Positions 1 to 6,272 of a stretch of 7,733 nt of DNA are shown here, piece by piece. The notes under the pieces were generated by a model that did not search any database, was not told the origin of the DNA, and saw only the letters and a program-made list of their open reading frames with translations. Made by a program: the position numbers and the translations under genes. Source of the stretch: Campylobacteraceae bacterium (GTDB lineage Bacteria > Campylobacterota > Campylobacteria > Campylobacterales > Sulfurovaceae). Position 1 is the stretch's first letter. Each line of letters starts with the position of its first letter. The stretch covers positions 1 through 7,733 of the forward strand of contig JALSHP010000386.1 of assembly GCA_026982175.1 (NCBI GenBank), in the 5' to 3' direction.

Positions 1-1
1 A

Positions 2-1588
2 CACAAACACGCAGCAGGAGGAATTGTACCCTTTTTAAAGATTGCCAATGACGTTGCCATTGCTGTTGACCAACTTGGTACTCGTAAAGGGGCAATTGCC
101 GTTTACATTGAGCCATGGCACATTGATGTGCGTGACTTTTTAGACCTCAAGAAAAACTCTGGTGAAGAGCGTCGTCGTGCGCATGATTTGTTTCCTGCTT
201 TATGGCTCAATGACTTGTTTATGCAACGCGTAGCTGATGATGCCACTTGGACACTTTTTGACCCTTATGAGGTGCGTGAGCTTACCGACCTTTACGGAAA
301 AGAGTTTGAAGCACGTTACTTAGAGTTAGAAGCTGGAACAGATGAGATTGCAAGAGAAGTAATTTCAGCCAAAGGCTTGTGGAAAGAGATTTTAAGAAGT
401 TACTTTGAAACAGGGAATCCATTCTTAACCTTTAAAGACACAGCGAACAAATCTAATCCTAACAAACACGTGGGGATTATTAGAAGTTCTAACCTTTGCA
501 CAGAAATTTTTCAAAATACCTCACCAAACCACTACAAAATTCAGTTTACATTTGATGACATGAGCGTTGAAGTTTATGAAGAAGATGAGATGCTTACCGT
601 GGGTAACGGCACAACAAAACCTGCCAAAAAAATTACAGCACTTGACACACTCAATGGTAAACAGATTTGGATGGTAGATAAAGAATTAAGCGATGGCGAC
701 ACAGCTGTTTGTAACCTAGCGTCAATCAACCTTTCAAAAGTTCACACACAAGAAGACCTTGAACGTGTTATTCCTACTGCCATTAGAATGCTTGACAATG
801 TGATTGACTTAAACTTCTATCCATTGGCAAAAGTTAAAAAGACCAATCAAAAATCACGCTCTATTGGTTTAGGGGTTATGGGTGAAGCACAGATGTTAGC
901 TGAAGCAAAAATAGCGTGGGGTTCAAGTGAACACTTCTTTAAGATTGACGAAGTGATGGAGTCTGTTTCATACTATGCCATTAAATCGTCAAGTGACTTA
1001 GCCATTGAAAAAGGGAAATACCCAACTTTTGAGGGTTCAGATTGGTCAAAAGGAATCTTCCCAATTGACAATGCAAACGAAGAGGCATGTAAACTGGTTG
1101 AACGTGGTGGACTTTACGGTTACACACACGACTGGGGAAAACTCAAAGAGAAAGTAAAGAGTGATGGTATGCGTAACGGCTACCTTATGGCCGTTGCTCC
1201 CACCTCGTCAATCTCCATTTTGACAGGGACAACCCAAGCGATTGAACCTGTTTACAAACGTAAATGGTTTGAGGAAAACTTGTCGGGACTCATTCCTGTT
1301 TGTGCCCCTAAGTTGTCAGCTGATACTTGGAACTACTACACCCCTGCCTATGAGCTTGACCAAAATGTGTTAATCAAAGCTGGAGCAATTAGACAAAAAT
1401 GGATTGACCAAGGGCAGTCGCTTAACATCTTCATTACACTTGACAAAGCAAGTGGAAAGTACCTCAATGAGATTTACATGAACGCGTGGAAGTTTGGACT
1501 AAAATCAACCTACTACCTAAGAAGTCAATCACCAGAGAGTAGCAACGATGTAGAAGACCGTTCTATGGAATGTGTTGGGTGTCAGTAA
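2..1588 (+). CDS. nrdA: Class I ribonucleoside-diphosphate reductase, alpha (catalytic) subunit, 5'-truncated by window edge
   Basis: This cytoplasmic enzyme subunit reduces ribonucleoside diphosphates to deoxyribonucleotides, using a radical delivered by the NrdB subunit. The frame is open from base 2 with no stop, and the upstream codons read family-typical sequence (TRKGAIAVYIEPWH). The GTG at 128 is therefore internal and 528 C-terminal residues are visible; the ATP-cone and the first redox cysteine lie off the left edge. Visible active-site landmarks are the N-x-C-x-E motif (AAC 491, TGC 497, GAA 503), the partner redox cysteine in CNLAS (TGT 710), a PTSSIS loop, the radical-transfer tyrosine pair in STYYLR (fragment residues 504-505) and a C-terminal CVGC pair that accepts electrons from thioredoxin or glutaredoxin. 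About 68 residues separate the motif Glu from the redox Cys, against about 20 in E. coli, so a 45-50 residue insertion is present. The gene is convergent with nspC. Confidence 0.97.
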   Translation, partial: HKHAAGGIVPFLKIANDVAIAVDQLGTRKGAIAVYIEPWHIDVRDFLDLKKNSGEERRRAHDLFPALWLNDLFMQRVADDATWTLFDPYEVRELTDLYGKEFEARYLELEAGTDEIAREVISAKGLWKEILRSYFETGNPFLTFKDTANKSNPNKHVGIIRSSNLCTEIFQNTSPNHYKIQFTFDDMSVEVYEEDEMLTVGNGTTKPAKKITALDTLNGKQIWMVDKELSDGDTAVCNLASINLSKVHTQEDLERVIPTAIRMLDNVIDLNFYPLAKVKKTNQKSRSIGLGVMGEAQMLAEAKIAWGSSEHFFKIDEVMESVSYYAIKSSSDLAIEKGKYPTFEGSDWSKGIFPIDNANEEACKLVERGGLYGYTHDWGKLKEKVKSDGMRNGYLMAVAPTSSISILTGTTQAIEPVYKRKWFEENLSGLIPVCAPKLSADTWNYYTPAYELDQNVLIKAGAIRQKWIDQGQSLNIFITLDKASGKYLNEIYMNAWKFGLKSTYYLRSQSPESSNDVEDRSMECVGCQ

Positions 1589-1599
1589 GTCATTAAGCG

Positions 1600-2679
1600 T
1601 TAAGCTAAGTAAAACTTAGCTTTTTGCATTCCATTAAACTTTGTCATCTTTACCATGCTATATGCCATCATATCTTCAAATACAATTTTGTCACCTAGGT
1701 GTAAAGGTTGTGTAAAATAGTAGTCACCCATAATGTCACCTTGAAGACAAGAGTTTCCTGTGAGTTGATAGCCATAGGGTGTTACTTCATCTTGTGTATT
1801 TTTAACTTTTAATTTTAGCTTCACAATCGCCACATCTAGCAGATGGGTTTCAATGGAAGTGTCTAAAATGACAAGCTTTTTTCCCTCTATGTTTACAATA
1901 TCTAAAACCGTAGCTACAAACTCCCCACACCCCTTAGTAACGCTCTCTCCTGGTTCAAAATAGAGTTTTAAATTTGGATAAAGTTTTTGAAAGTTTACAA
2001 GATATTTTACAAGAGTATCAATCTCATAGTCAATCGTTGTAAAGTTATGTCCACCTCCTAAGTTGAGCCATTTTAGCTTAGGTAAAACCTCTTTAAATTG
2101 TGTTGTAATATGCTCTAAAAGGATTATTAACTCTTTAGCTGAACCCTGAAAAAGTGCGTGAAAATGTAAACCCTCTAAGTCATTAAACTTCTCTTTGTTT
2201 TGTCTAAAACTTGCCAAAAACTCAAGACCATCAACACCCAAACGAGAGCTTTTTAGATTAGGATTACAATGGCTTGGAATATTTAGTTGTAGTTTGGGGT
2301 TAATACGCAAACCTTTAGAGCCGTGAAGTGCTTTAAAAGCGTTCCATTGACTTAAAGAGTTAAAGGAGATGCTATCGACCTGTTTTATCATTTTTTTAAG
2401 TTGCTCTTTTTCAAAAGCAGGTGCATAGAGATGAATATATTTCGCCTTTGCTTCTTGTGCCATTTGTAGCTCGTTGGGTGAAGCAATGCTCATACCTGAA
2501 AGATTTTGAGCAATCATCGGTGTTATGCTAGGTTCATTAAAACTTTTAAGCGTATGAAGTATGTGAATATTGGCTTTTTTTTCTAACTCTTGGAGTTTAA
2601 CTAGGTTATGTAGAAGCTTGTTTTTGTGGAGTATGAAGTATGGGGTTTGATTATTATATTTTTGTATTTTATTTTTCAT
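1600..2679 (-). CDS. nspC: Carboxynorspermidine/carboxyspermidine decarboxylase-like PLP enzyme (NspC family, divergent, short C-terminus)
   Basis: NspC enzymes are cytoplasmic fold-type III PLP decarboxylases that turn carboxyspermidine or carboxynorspermidine into spermidine or norspermidine, the last step of the AdoMet-decarboxylase-independent route used by Campylobacterota. The 359-residue product has the barrel landmarks: the probable Schiff-base lysine K45 (HTLKSFN), SRLGV (145-149), LHFHAL (171-176), GGGH (208-211) binding phosphate, FEPGE (241-245), GNSCLQGD (308-315) and FEDMMAYSMVK (334-344). The start fits the family because TPYFIL follows about ten residues in; no clear Shine-Dalgarno precedes it. 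It departs from typical NspC as I recall it: LKSFNEPS replaces LKGFAMWS, HALFQG replaces HALCEQ, and about 20 C-terminal residues after the FNG motif are absent. It may be a paralogue with altered specificity. It lies downstream of the AlbA-type gene, 153 nt away, on the same strand. Confidence 0.85.
   Translation of the reverse strand: MKNKIQKYNNQTPYFILHKNKLLHNLVKLQELEKKANIHILHTLKSFNEPSITPMIAQNLSGMSIASPNELQMAQEAKAKYIHLYAPAFEKEQLKKMIKQVDSISFNSLSQWNAFKALHGSKGLRINPKLQLNIPSHCNPNLKSSRLGVDGLEFLASFRQNKEKFNDLEGLHFHALFQGSAKELIILLEHITTQFKEVLPKLKWLNLGGGHNFTTIDYEIDTLVKYLVNFQKLYPNLKLYFEPGESVTKGCGEFVATVLDIVNIEGKKLVILDTSIETHLLDVAIVKLKLKVKNTQDEVTPYGYQLTGNSCLQGDIMGDYYFTQPLHLGDKIVFEDMMAYSMVKMTKFNGMQKAKFYLA
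1602..1625 (+). terminator. Hairpin terminator of nrdA, lying inside the 3' end of nspC
   Basis: A perfect 9-bp inverted repeat, AAGCTAAGT (1602-1610) and ACTTAGCTT (1614-1622), has a 3-nt AAA loop and runs into a T tract (1621-1625). It begins 13 nt after the nrdA stop. The stem is AT-rich, so its strength is modest. On the minus strand no T run follows the stem, so it should end nrdA transcription but probably not nspC transcription. It overlaps the last codons and the stop of nspC. Confidence 0.6.
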
Positions 2680-2686
2680 TTATTTC

Positions 2687-2692
2687 ATTATA
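2687..2692 (-). promoter_or_regulatory. Possible -10 element for nspC
   Basis: TATAAT reads on the minus strand here, inside the 10-bp palindrome CATTATAATG (2686-2695). It ends 7 nt before the nspC ATG. If used, the transcript would begin at or next to the start codon and be leaderless, which fits the missing Shine-Dalgarno. It lacks the TGn extension seen at the other promoter-like sites. A weaker TTATAG at 2706-2711 on the same strand would give a leader of roughly 20 nt. Confidence 0.3.
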
Positions 2693-2703
2693 ATGTACTG
2701 TTT

Positions 2704-2712
2704 TGCTATAAT
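2704..2712 (+). promoter_or_regulatory. Extended -10 promoter-like site with no gene downstream
   Basis: TGCTATAAT, preceded by a T run and followed by seven more T, is a very good match to the extended -10 consensus of Campylobacterota (TGnTATAAT). It faces right, away from nspC, into the spacer and then antisense to the 3' end of the AlbA-type gene. No plus-strand reading frame of useful length follows; the ATGs at 2770 and 2809 give only peptides of about five residues. It could be a relic of a displaced gene, an antisense or small RNA promoter, or chance in AT-rich DNA. Confidence 0.35.
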
Positions 2713-2749
2713 TTTTTTCAAGAAAACATAAAAAATTATTTTTCCATCT

Positions 2750-2770
2750 TTGTATTGTCCCGTAATACAA
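2750..2770. repeat. Small inverted repeat in the nspC upstream spacer
   Basis: TTGTATT (2750-2756) and AATACAA (2764-2770) are perfect inverted 7-mers separated by GTCCCGT. No T run follows directly on either strand, so it is a poor intrinsic terminator. It could be an operator or a weak hairpin. With the palindrome TTAAGCTTAA (2788-2797) it is the only other structure visible in the 2680-2832 spacer. Confidence 0.35.
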
Positions 2771-2832
2771 TGTTTCTAAAGAAGTAGTTAAGCTTAAATT
2801 AATAAAATATGACGAAAGCATAACAGAGGATT

Positions 2833-4287
2833 TTATCCATAAAATGGAATATATTTTATATGTTTTGTAGATTTATTTTTAGGGTCAGCAGGTTTAATAA
2901 GTCCTTCACTTAAGGTATCTGAAATTATTTTTGAGGCTTTAGAATGGTATTTGTCTTCCAATCCAAATCTTTTTCTCAAGGTACTATTTGTCATATATTC
3001 TTGATTTGAAAATTTTAGAGAACAATGTTGATAAGTTGCTCTAATTCGGTCTTGTTTGTCCATGTCTTCAAATTTCAAAGGTGAAAAGAGTATAACTTTA
3101 AAAAAATCATCTTCTGAAATAAACTTTGGTGCAGGAAGTTGAAAATATTCAATAGCATCTATTACTTTATCTATCCCTGAACCACGCTCTTCACAGATAC
3201 GCATCTGTCGCATTAGGTTAGCTAGTTTTTCATTTCTTGATTTTGGTTGATGGTCAATCAATCTTAATACATCAATTAATGGTTTTCCAGAATTTGTAAT
3301 CTCTATTCTATTGTCAAAAATTTCTATCATAGGGTTTGTCCCACTTATTGAAAAATCTTGATGTATTAATGCATTGGCAATTAATTCGCGTATTGCAATC
3401 TCTGGGTACAATGAATGGTCTTCTCTTAATGCATCTTTTATTACCTCATTATGAGGAAGTTTTCCCATAACATATTTAACCAATCCTTGATAAGCAATGG
3501 CATAACCTTTTTTTCCCTCTTGCTCAAATTCTGTATTAATTTTTCCATTGCCTTTATATTTTATAACACGCATTCTTTTTCGATGTAAAGAAGAAAACTT
3601 TGTCAAATCATGGGCAAAAAGAATAGCCCCTAAATTGGTAATGGTGAAAGATTCATGATTGATTTTTACTAAATTATACTCTGACATTTGTGTTAAAACA
3701 TACTCATGGGAACTAAGTTCTTTATCATAAGATAGTCCAATAAGACGAAAAAAACCTTGATAGTCTAATAAGCTTAAAACTTCTTCTTCACTCAAAGATG
3801 ATTTTGCTATCTCTTCTTCAAAAGAAAAAGAAGAAAACTTGTTCCAAAGCCGACGCTCTTTTTCGGGATAACTTTTTAATTTTCGTTTTGAGCTACCTAT
3901 GCGAATATACTCTTGTCCTGAAAAACTAATTGGACGATGTTTTGCACAATCTATTTCAAAAATAGCAAAGTGTAATTCATCACATTCAATATGATGTATT
4001 TGAAATTCAACATTAGGTTCAAGTAATCTATGAAGCCAACTTTCTAACTCTTCTTGCCCCTTTTTTTCTTCTTTTGGATAAAATTTTGTACCAATCATCT
4101 CTAGGGTTTCATCATTAATACCATAGATAAGATAAGCTTTAGATACATCATGTAGCGTAGCAGAATTTGAGAGTGCTGAAATATATTCACCTATCATATT
4201 AAAGTCATTGTTATTCTCTTTAAATTCTATCCATTCATTCTCTTGATTGTAACTTTGAAGTAACTTTTTGAAGGATTGACATGTCAT
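2833..4287 (-). CDS. Schlafen/AlbA_2-domain ATP-binding protein, putative nucleic-acid-binding regulator
   Basis: The 484-residue product has the three-part layout of the widespread AlbA_2 plus GHKL-like regulators. The N-terminal Schlafen AlbA_2 domain (about 15-145) shows E-W-I-E-F-K (18-23), YGIND (55-59) and YIRIGSSKRKL (127-137). A linker with winged-helix character follows (about 165-225). The C-terminal HATPase_c_4-like region (about 290-390) shows an N-box-like ELIANALIHQD (301-311), IEITNSGKP (328-336) and RNEKLANLM...EERGSGI (351-372). A terminal winged helix (about 425-475) is probable. Family members are described as transcriptional regulators or nucleic-acid-binding proteins, and some accompany defence or mobile loci; the target here is unknown. 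GGGAG ends 7 nt before the ATG, and the gene has its own promoter. It is more AT-rich than the flanking operon and nrdA (for example 16/60 GC at 3541-3600 against 24/60 at 5041-5100), suggesting acquisition by transfer. Confidence 0.9.
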   Translation of the reverse strand: MTCQSFKKLLQSYNQENEWIEFKENNNDFNMIGEYISALSNSATLHDVSKAYLIYGINDETLEMIGTKFYPKEEKKGQEELESWLHRLLEPNVEFQIHHIECDELHFAIFEIDCAKHRPISFSGQEYIRIGSSKRKLKSYPEKERRLWNKFSSFSFEEEIAKSSLSEEEVLSLLDYQGFFRLIGLSYDKELSSHEYVLTQMSEYNLVKINHESFTITNLGAILFAHDLTKFSSLHRKRMRVIKYKGNGKINTEFEQEGKKGYAIAYQGLVKYVMGKLPHNEVIKDALREDHSLYPEIAIRELIANALIHQDFSISGTNPMIEIFDNRIEITNSGKPLIDVLRLIDHQPKSRNEKLANLMRQMRICEERGSGIDKVIDAIEYFQLPAPKFISEDDFFKVILFSPLKFEDMDKQDRIRATYQHCSLKFSNQEYMTNSTLRKRFGLEDKYHSKASKIISDTLSEGLIKPADPKNKSTKHIKYIPFYG

Positions 4288-4314
4288 GTAGTAACTCCCT
4301 TTATTAATCTATTG

Positions 4315-4323
4315 ATTATAACA
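4315..4323 (-). promoter_or_regulatory. Extended -10 promoter of the AlbA-type regulator gene
   Basis: TGTTATAAT on the minus strand is preceded by a T-rich stretch, the pattern of a housekeeping-sigma promoter in Campylobacterota. Transcription would start near 4308, giving a leader of about 20 nt that contains the GGGAG ribosome binding site (4295-4299). The site sits in the 48-nt gap after the speE-like stop codon. The regulator can therefore be expressed independently of the upstream operon. No hairpin terminator is visible in this gap, so operon read-through is possible. Confidence 0.6.
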
Positions 4324-4335
4324 TAAAAACAATCC

Positions 4336-5856
4336 CTACTCATACCAAACCACCCACCCTTTATCATAATACTCAATGAGTTTATGCGTACTCAATTTGT
4401 TAGGTTCAACCTTTAGCCATGCATTGTCTTTTTCAAAAATTTCCATGCGTCTTAGTACTTCTTTGTCCAAATACTTTAGATTTTTGAGGGGCTTATAGTT
4501 CTCAAAATGAATGGGAAATTTAGAAGCCATGACAAAACCCCACTCTCCAAAACTAGGGATATAGGTGTGGTAGGCTTTGGTGTTTAAGCCTGTGCTTTGC
4601 ATGGTCTCAAAAATCGACCAAAAGGCTTTGCGTGTAAAGACAGGAGAAGAGGCTTGGGTGACCATGGCTCCTGAACGTGAGAGTTGATTACTTAAAATCT
4701 TGTAAAATGTTTGCGAATAGAGTCTGCTTAATGAGATGTTGTTAGGGTCGGGTAAATCTAAGATGATAACATCGTAAAGCTCTTTGGCATTCTCTATGAA
4801 CTTCCATGCATCTTGGTTGACAACGGTGACAAGAGGATTGTCATAGGCATTGTCGTTTAGTTTACTAAGTAGAGGATGCTCTTTAAAAAGTTTGGTCATG
4901 GCAGGGTCTAAATCGACCAAGGTTATTTTGCCTATGTCGTCATATTTTAGCACCTCACGTAGTGCCATGCCATCACCCCCACCGACAATGAGAATGTTGT
5001 CATGTTTGGGTGTAGCTAACATGACAGGATGCACCAAAGACTCGTGGTATCGGTGTTCGTCAATGGTGTCAAATTGAATTGCTCCATTGATATAACATTG
5101 AACCCTGCCGTTATTTCCTGTAATGACTATCTTTTGGTAAGGGGTTTGGGTGGAGTAGATAATGTGATGTTGATAGAGCTTATTTTCGATGACATGGGTG
5201 AGTTGACTCGATTGCCAAAAGCCTAACACCAAGATGACAAAAACTGTCAAGAGATAGAGCAGATATTTTTTGCTAAGGAGTGAGCGAAAAATATACCATG
5301 ACATAGATGCCACAAAGAGATTGAGCAGTCCAAACAGAAAAGAGGTCTGCATGAGTCCTAAGTGGGGTACTAAAACCAAAGGAAAAAGCAAAGAGGCAAA
5401 CAATGCTCCGATGTAATCGACCGTAAAGACATTGGAGATGTTGGTCTTAAGTGAGAAACTCTCTTGGAGTATGCGAATAATCAGAGGAATTTCAATGCCC
5501 AACATTGCCCCTAAGGAGATGGTGATAAGGTAGAGAAAGGCATCATAGTTGTCAATATAGGCAAAAGCAAAAAAGAGAATGAATGCAGAGAACCCACCCA
5601 ATAGGGCGATGAAGAGTTGCAGTTTGACAAAAGATGCTTCTAAATGGTTCTCAATAAAGCGAGAGAGCCATGCACCCACGCCCATAGAGGACATAAACAG
5701 CCCAATGACCAAGGAGAAGTGGTAGATGGAGTCGCCCAAAAGGTAGGAGGAGAGTGTCCCCTCTATGAGTTCATAGACAAGTCCAGAGATGGCAATGAGA
5801 AATGTTCCAAAGAGTAAGGCTATCTCTTTGGATTTACTGTCGACTGTGTTTGACAT
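4336..5856 (-). CDS. Membrane-anchored aminopropyltransferase-like protein (spermidine synthase fold with N-terminal transmembrane domain)
   Basis: The 506-residue product has two parts. The first 215 residues contain about seven hydrophobic helices (roughly 11-31, 44-64, 79-100, 105-127, 147-165, 169-190, 198-214). The rest is a spermidine-synthase domain: TPYQKI (238-243), YINGAIQFDTIDEHRYHE (255-272), the AdoMet-type GGGDG loop (292-296), LVDLDP (313-318), NQDA (347-350) and the catalytic-loop DLPDP (367-371). These match the aminopropyltransferase substrate and catalytic positions, so the domain is probably active and faces the cytoplasm. Length and layout match the membrane-fused predicted spermidine synthase group (COG4262, from memory). 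The normal reaction moves an aminopropyl group from decarboxylated AdoMet to an amine; the acceptor here is unknown. The start overlaps the DUF350 stop as TAATG with no Shine-Dalgarno in the preceding 24 nt, implying translational coupling. Confidence 0.92.
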   Translation of the reverse strand: MSNTVDSKSKEIALLFGTFLIAISGLVYELIEGTLSSYLLGDSIYHFSLVIGLFMSSMGVGAWLSRFIENHLEASFVKLQLFIALLGGFSAFILFFAFAYIDNYDAFLYLITISLGAMLGIEIPLIIRILQESFSLKTNISNVFTVDYIGALFASLLFPLVLVPHLGLMQTSFLFGLLNLFVASMSWYIFRSLLSKKYLLYLLTVFVILVLGFWQSSQLTHVIENKLYQHHIIYSTQTPYQKIVITGNNGRVQCYINGAIQFDTIDEHRYHESLVHPVMLATPKHDNILIVGGGDGMALREVLKYDDIGKITLVDLDPAMTKLFKEHPLLSKLNDNAYDNPLVTVVNQDAWKFIENAKELYDVIILDLPDPNNISLSRLYSQTFYKILSNQLSRSGAMVTQASSPVFTRKAFWSIFETMQSTGLNTKAYHTYIPSFGEWGFVMASKFPIHFENYKPLKNLKYLDKEVLRRMEIFEKDNAWLKVEPNKLSTHKLIEYYDKGWVVWYE

Positions 5857-5858
5857 TA
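5854..5858 (-). promoter_or_regulatory. TAATG translational coupling junction, DUF350 to aminopropyltransferase
   Basis: The stop of the DUF350 gene and the ATG of the next gene share one A. The upstream 24 nt on the coding strand (5857-5880) are pyrimidine-rich, with CTCC where a GGAG would be needed. Initiation therefore probably relies on ribosomes that terminate at DUF350 and restart, tying the levels of the two membrane proteins together. Confidence 0.5.
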
Positions 5859-6068
5859 GTGAATGGCTGAGGAGATAATCATGCCCAATGCAATTATCAT
5901 TGAGCCTAAGACAATGGCTAGGGCGACATTGCCCTCTTGGGCGATTTTTTTGTTGATAGAGTATTTGGTTGCCATCTCAATGAGACCCAATACCACTAAA
6001 AATACTAAAATTCCAATAGCTGAATAGACCAAGGTAGATAAGATACCCTCTAAATGTAACTGTTCCAT
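5856..6068 (-). CDS. DUF350 (YjfL-like) small membrane protein, single repeat unit
   Basis: This 70-residue inner-membrane protein has two predicted helices, about 9-31 and 47-67, joined by a polar loop (KYSINKKIAQEGN). The signature EGNVALAIVLGSMIIALGMII in the second helix is characteristic of DUF350. YjfL of E. coli, about 130 residues, carries two such units; only one is present here, so the protein probably dimerises or oligomerises. The biochemical role of DUF350 is not established. AAAGGA lies upstream of the ATG at a good distance, within the 21-nt gap after the small exported protein gene. It is followed by the aminopropyltransferase gene through a 1-nt overlap, which suggests that the two proteins act together in the membrane. 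Confidence 0.9.
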   Translation of the reverse strand: MEQLHLEGILSTLVYSAIGILVFLVVLGLIEMATKYSINKKIAQEGNVALAIVLGSMIIALGMIISSAIH

Positions 6069-6089
6069 AATTTTTCCTTTATTAAAGTT

Positions 6090-6272
6090 TTATTTTCCAT
6101 AGCCATAAGAGCTAGAGTTGTAAGAGCTACTAGAGCTTCCACGGTAAGAGTTGGAGCGTATGCTTGTCTCTTTTTTGAGGCTTTGAACATCCTCTTGACC
6201 TGTACCCTGATAGGTGAAGTAACTTGCTCCACTCCCAAGTAGCATAAAAAAGATTATAATAAATTTTGCCAT
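6090..6272 (-). CDS. Small exported or membrane-anchored Ser/Tyr/Gly-rich protein, unrecognised
   Basis: This 60-residue product has a short N-terminal hydrophobic stretch (about 3-18, MAKFIIIFFMLLGSGAS) that resembles a signal peptide or anchor, then a charged middle (about 25-39), then a low-complexity Ser/Tyr/Gly tail (about 41-60, SSSSSY and YGYGK). There is no lipobox cysteine. I favour this frame over two overlapping ones because it starts exactly at the DUF4178 stop (TAATG, one shared base), has GGTGGGG upstream, has a coherent exported-protein layout, and ends 21 nt before DUF350. I do not recognise a family. In related operons a small secreted or lipoprotein-like gene (DUF4247, or YjfM/DUF1190) occupies a comparable position, but no sequence similarity is claimed. 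It could be a substrate or periplasmic partner of the module. Confidence 0.75.
   Translation of the reverse strand: MAKFIIIFFMLLGSGASYFTYQGTGQEDVQSLKKETSIRSNSYRGSSSSSYNSSSYGYGK

Noticed and set aside
128..130. GTG as the start of nrdA
   Set aside because: The frame is open to the left edge and encodes conserved NrdA residues upstream, so the gene is truncated by the window rather than starting here.
2750..2770. Inverted repeat as an intrinsic terminator for the AlbA-type gene
   Set aside because: The stem is AT-rich with a 7-nt spacer and no T tract follows directly on the minus strand, so it is kept only as an inverted repeat.
2782..4295. Similar GTAGTTAA and GTAGTAA strings flanking the AlbA-type gene as a possible target-site duplication
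   Set aside because: They are not identical, are short and AT-rich, and no transposase or integrase is present.
4850..5226. Two short plus-strand open frames (75 and 65 residues)
   Set aside because: They lie opposite the conserved catalytic domain of the aminopropyltransferase-like gene, have no ribosome binding sites and give composition-biased, unfamiliar sequences.
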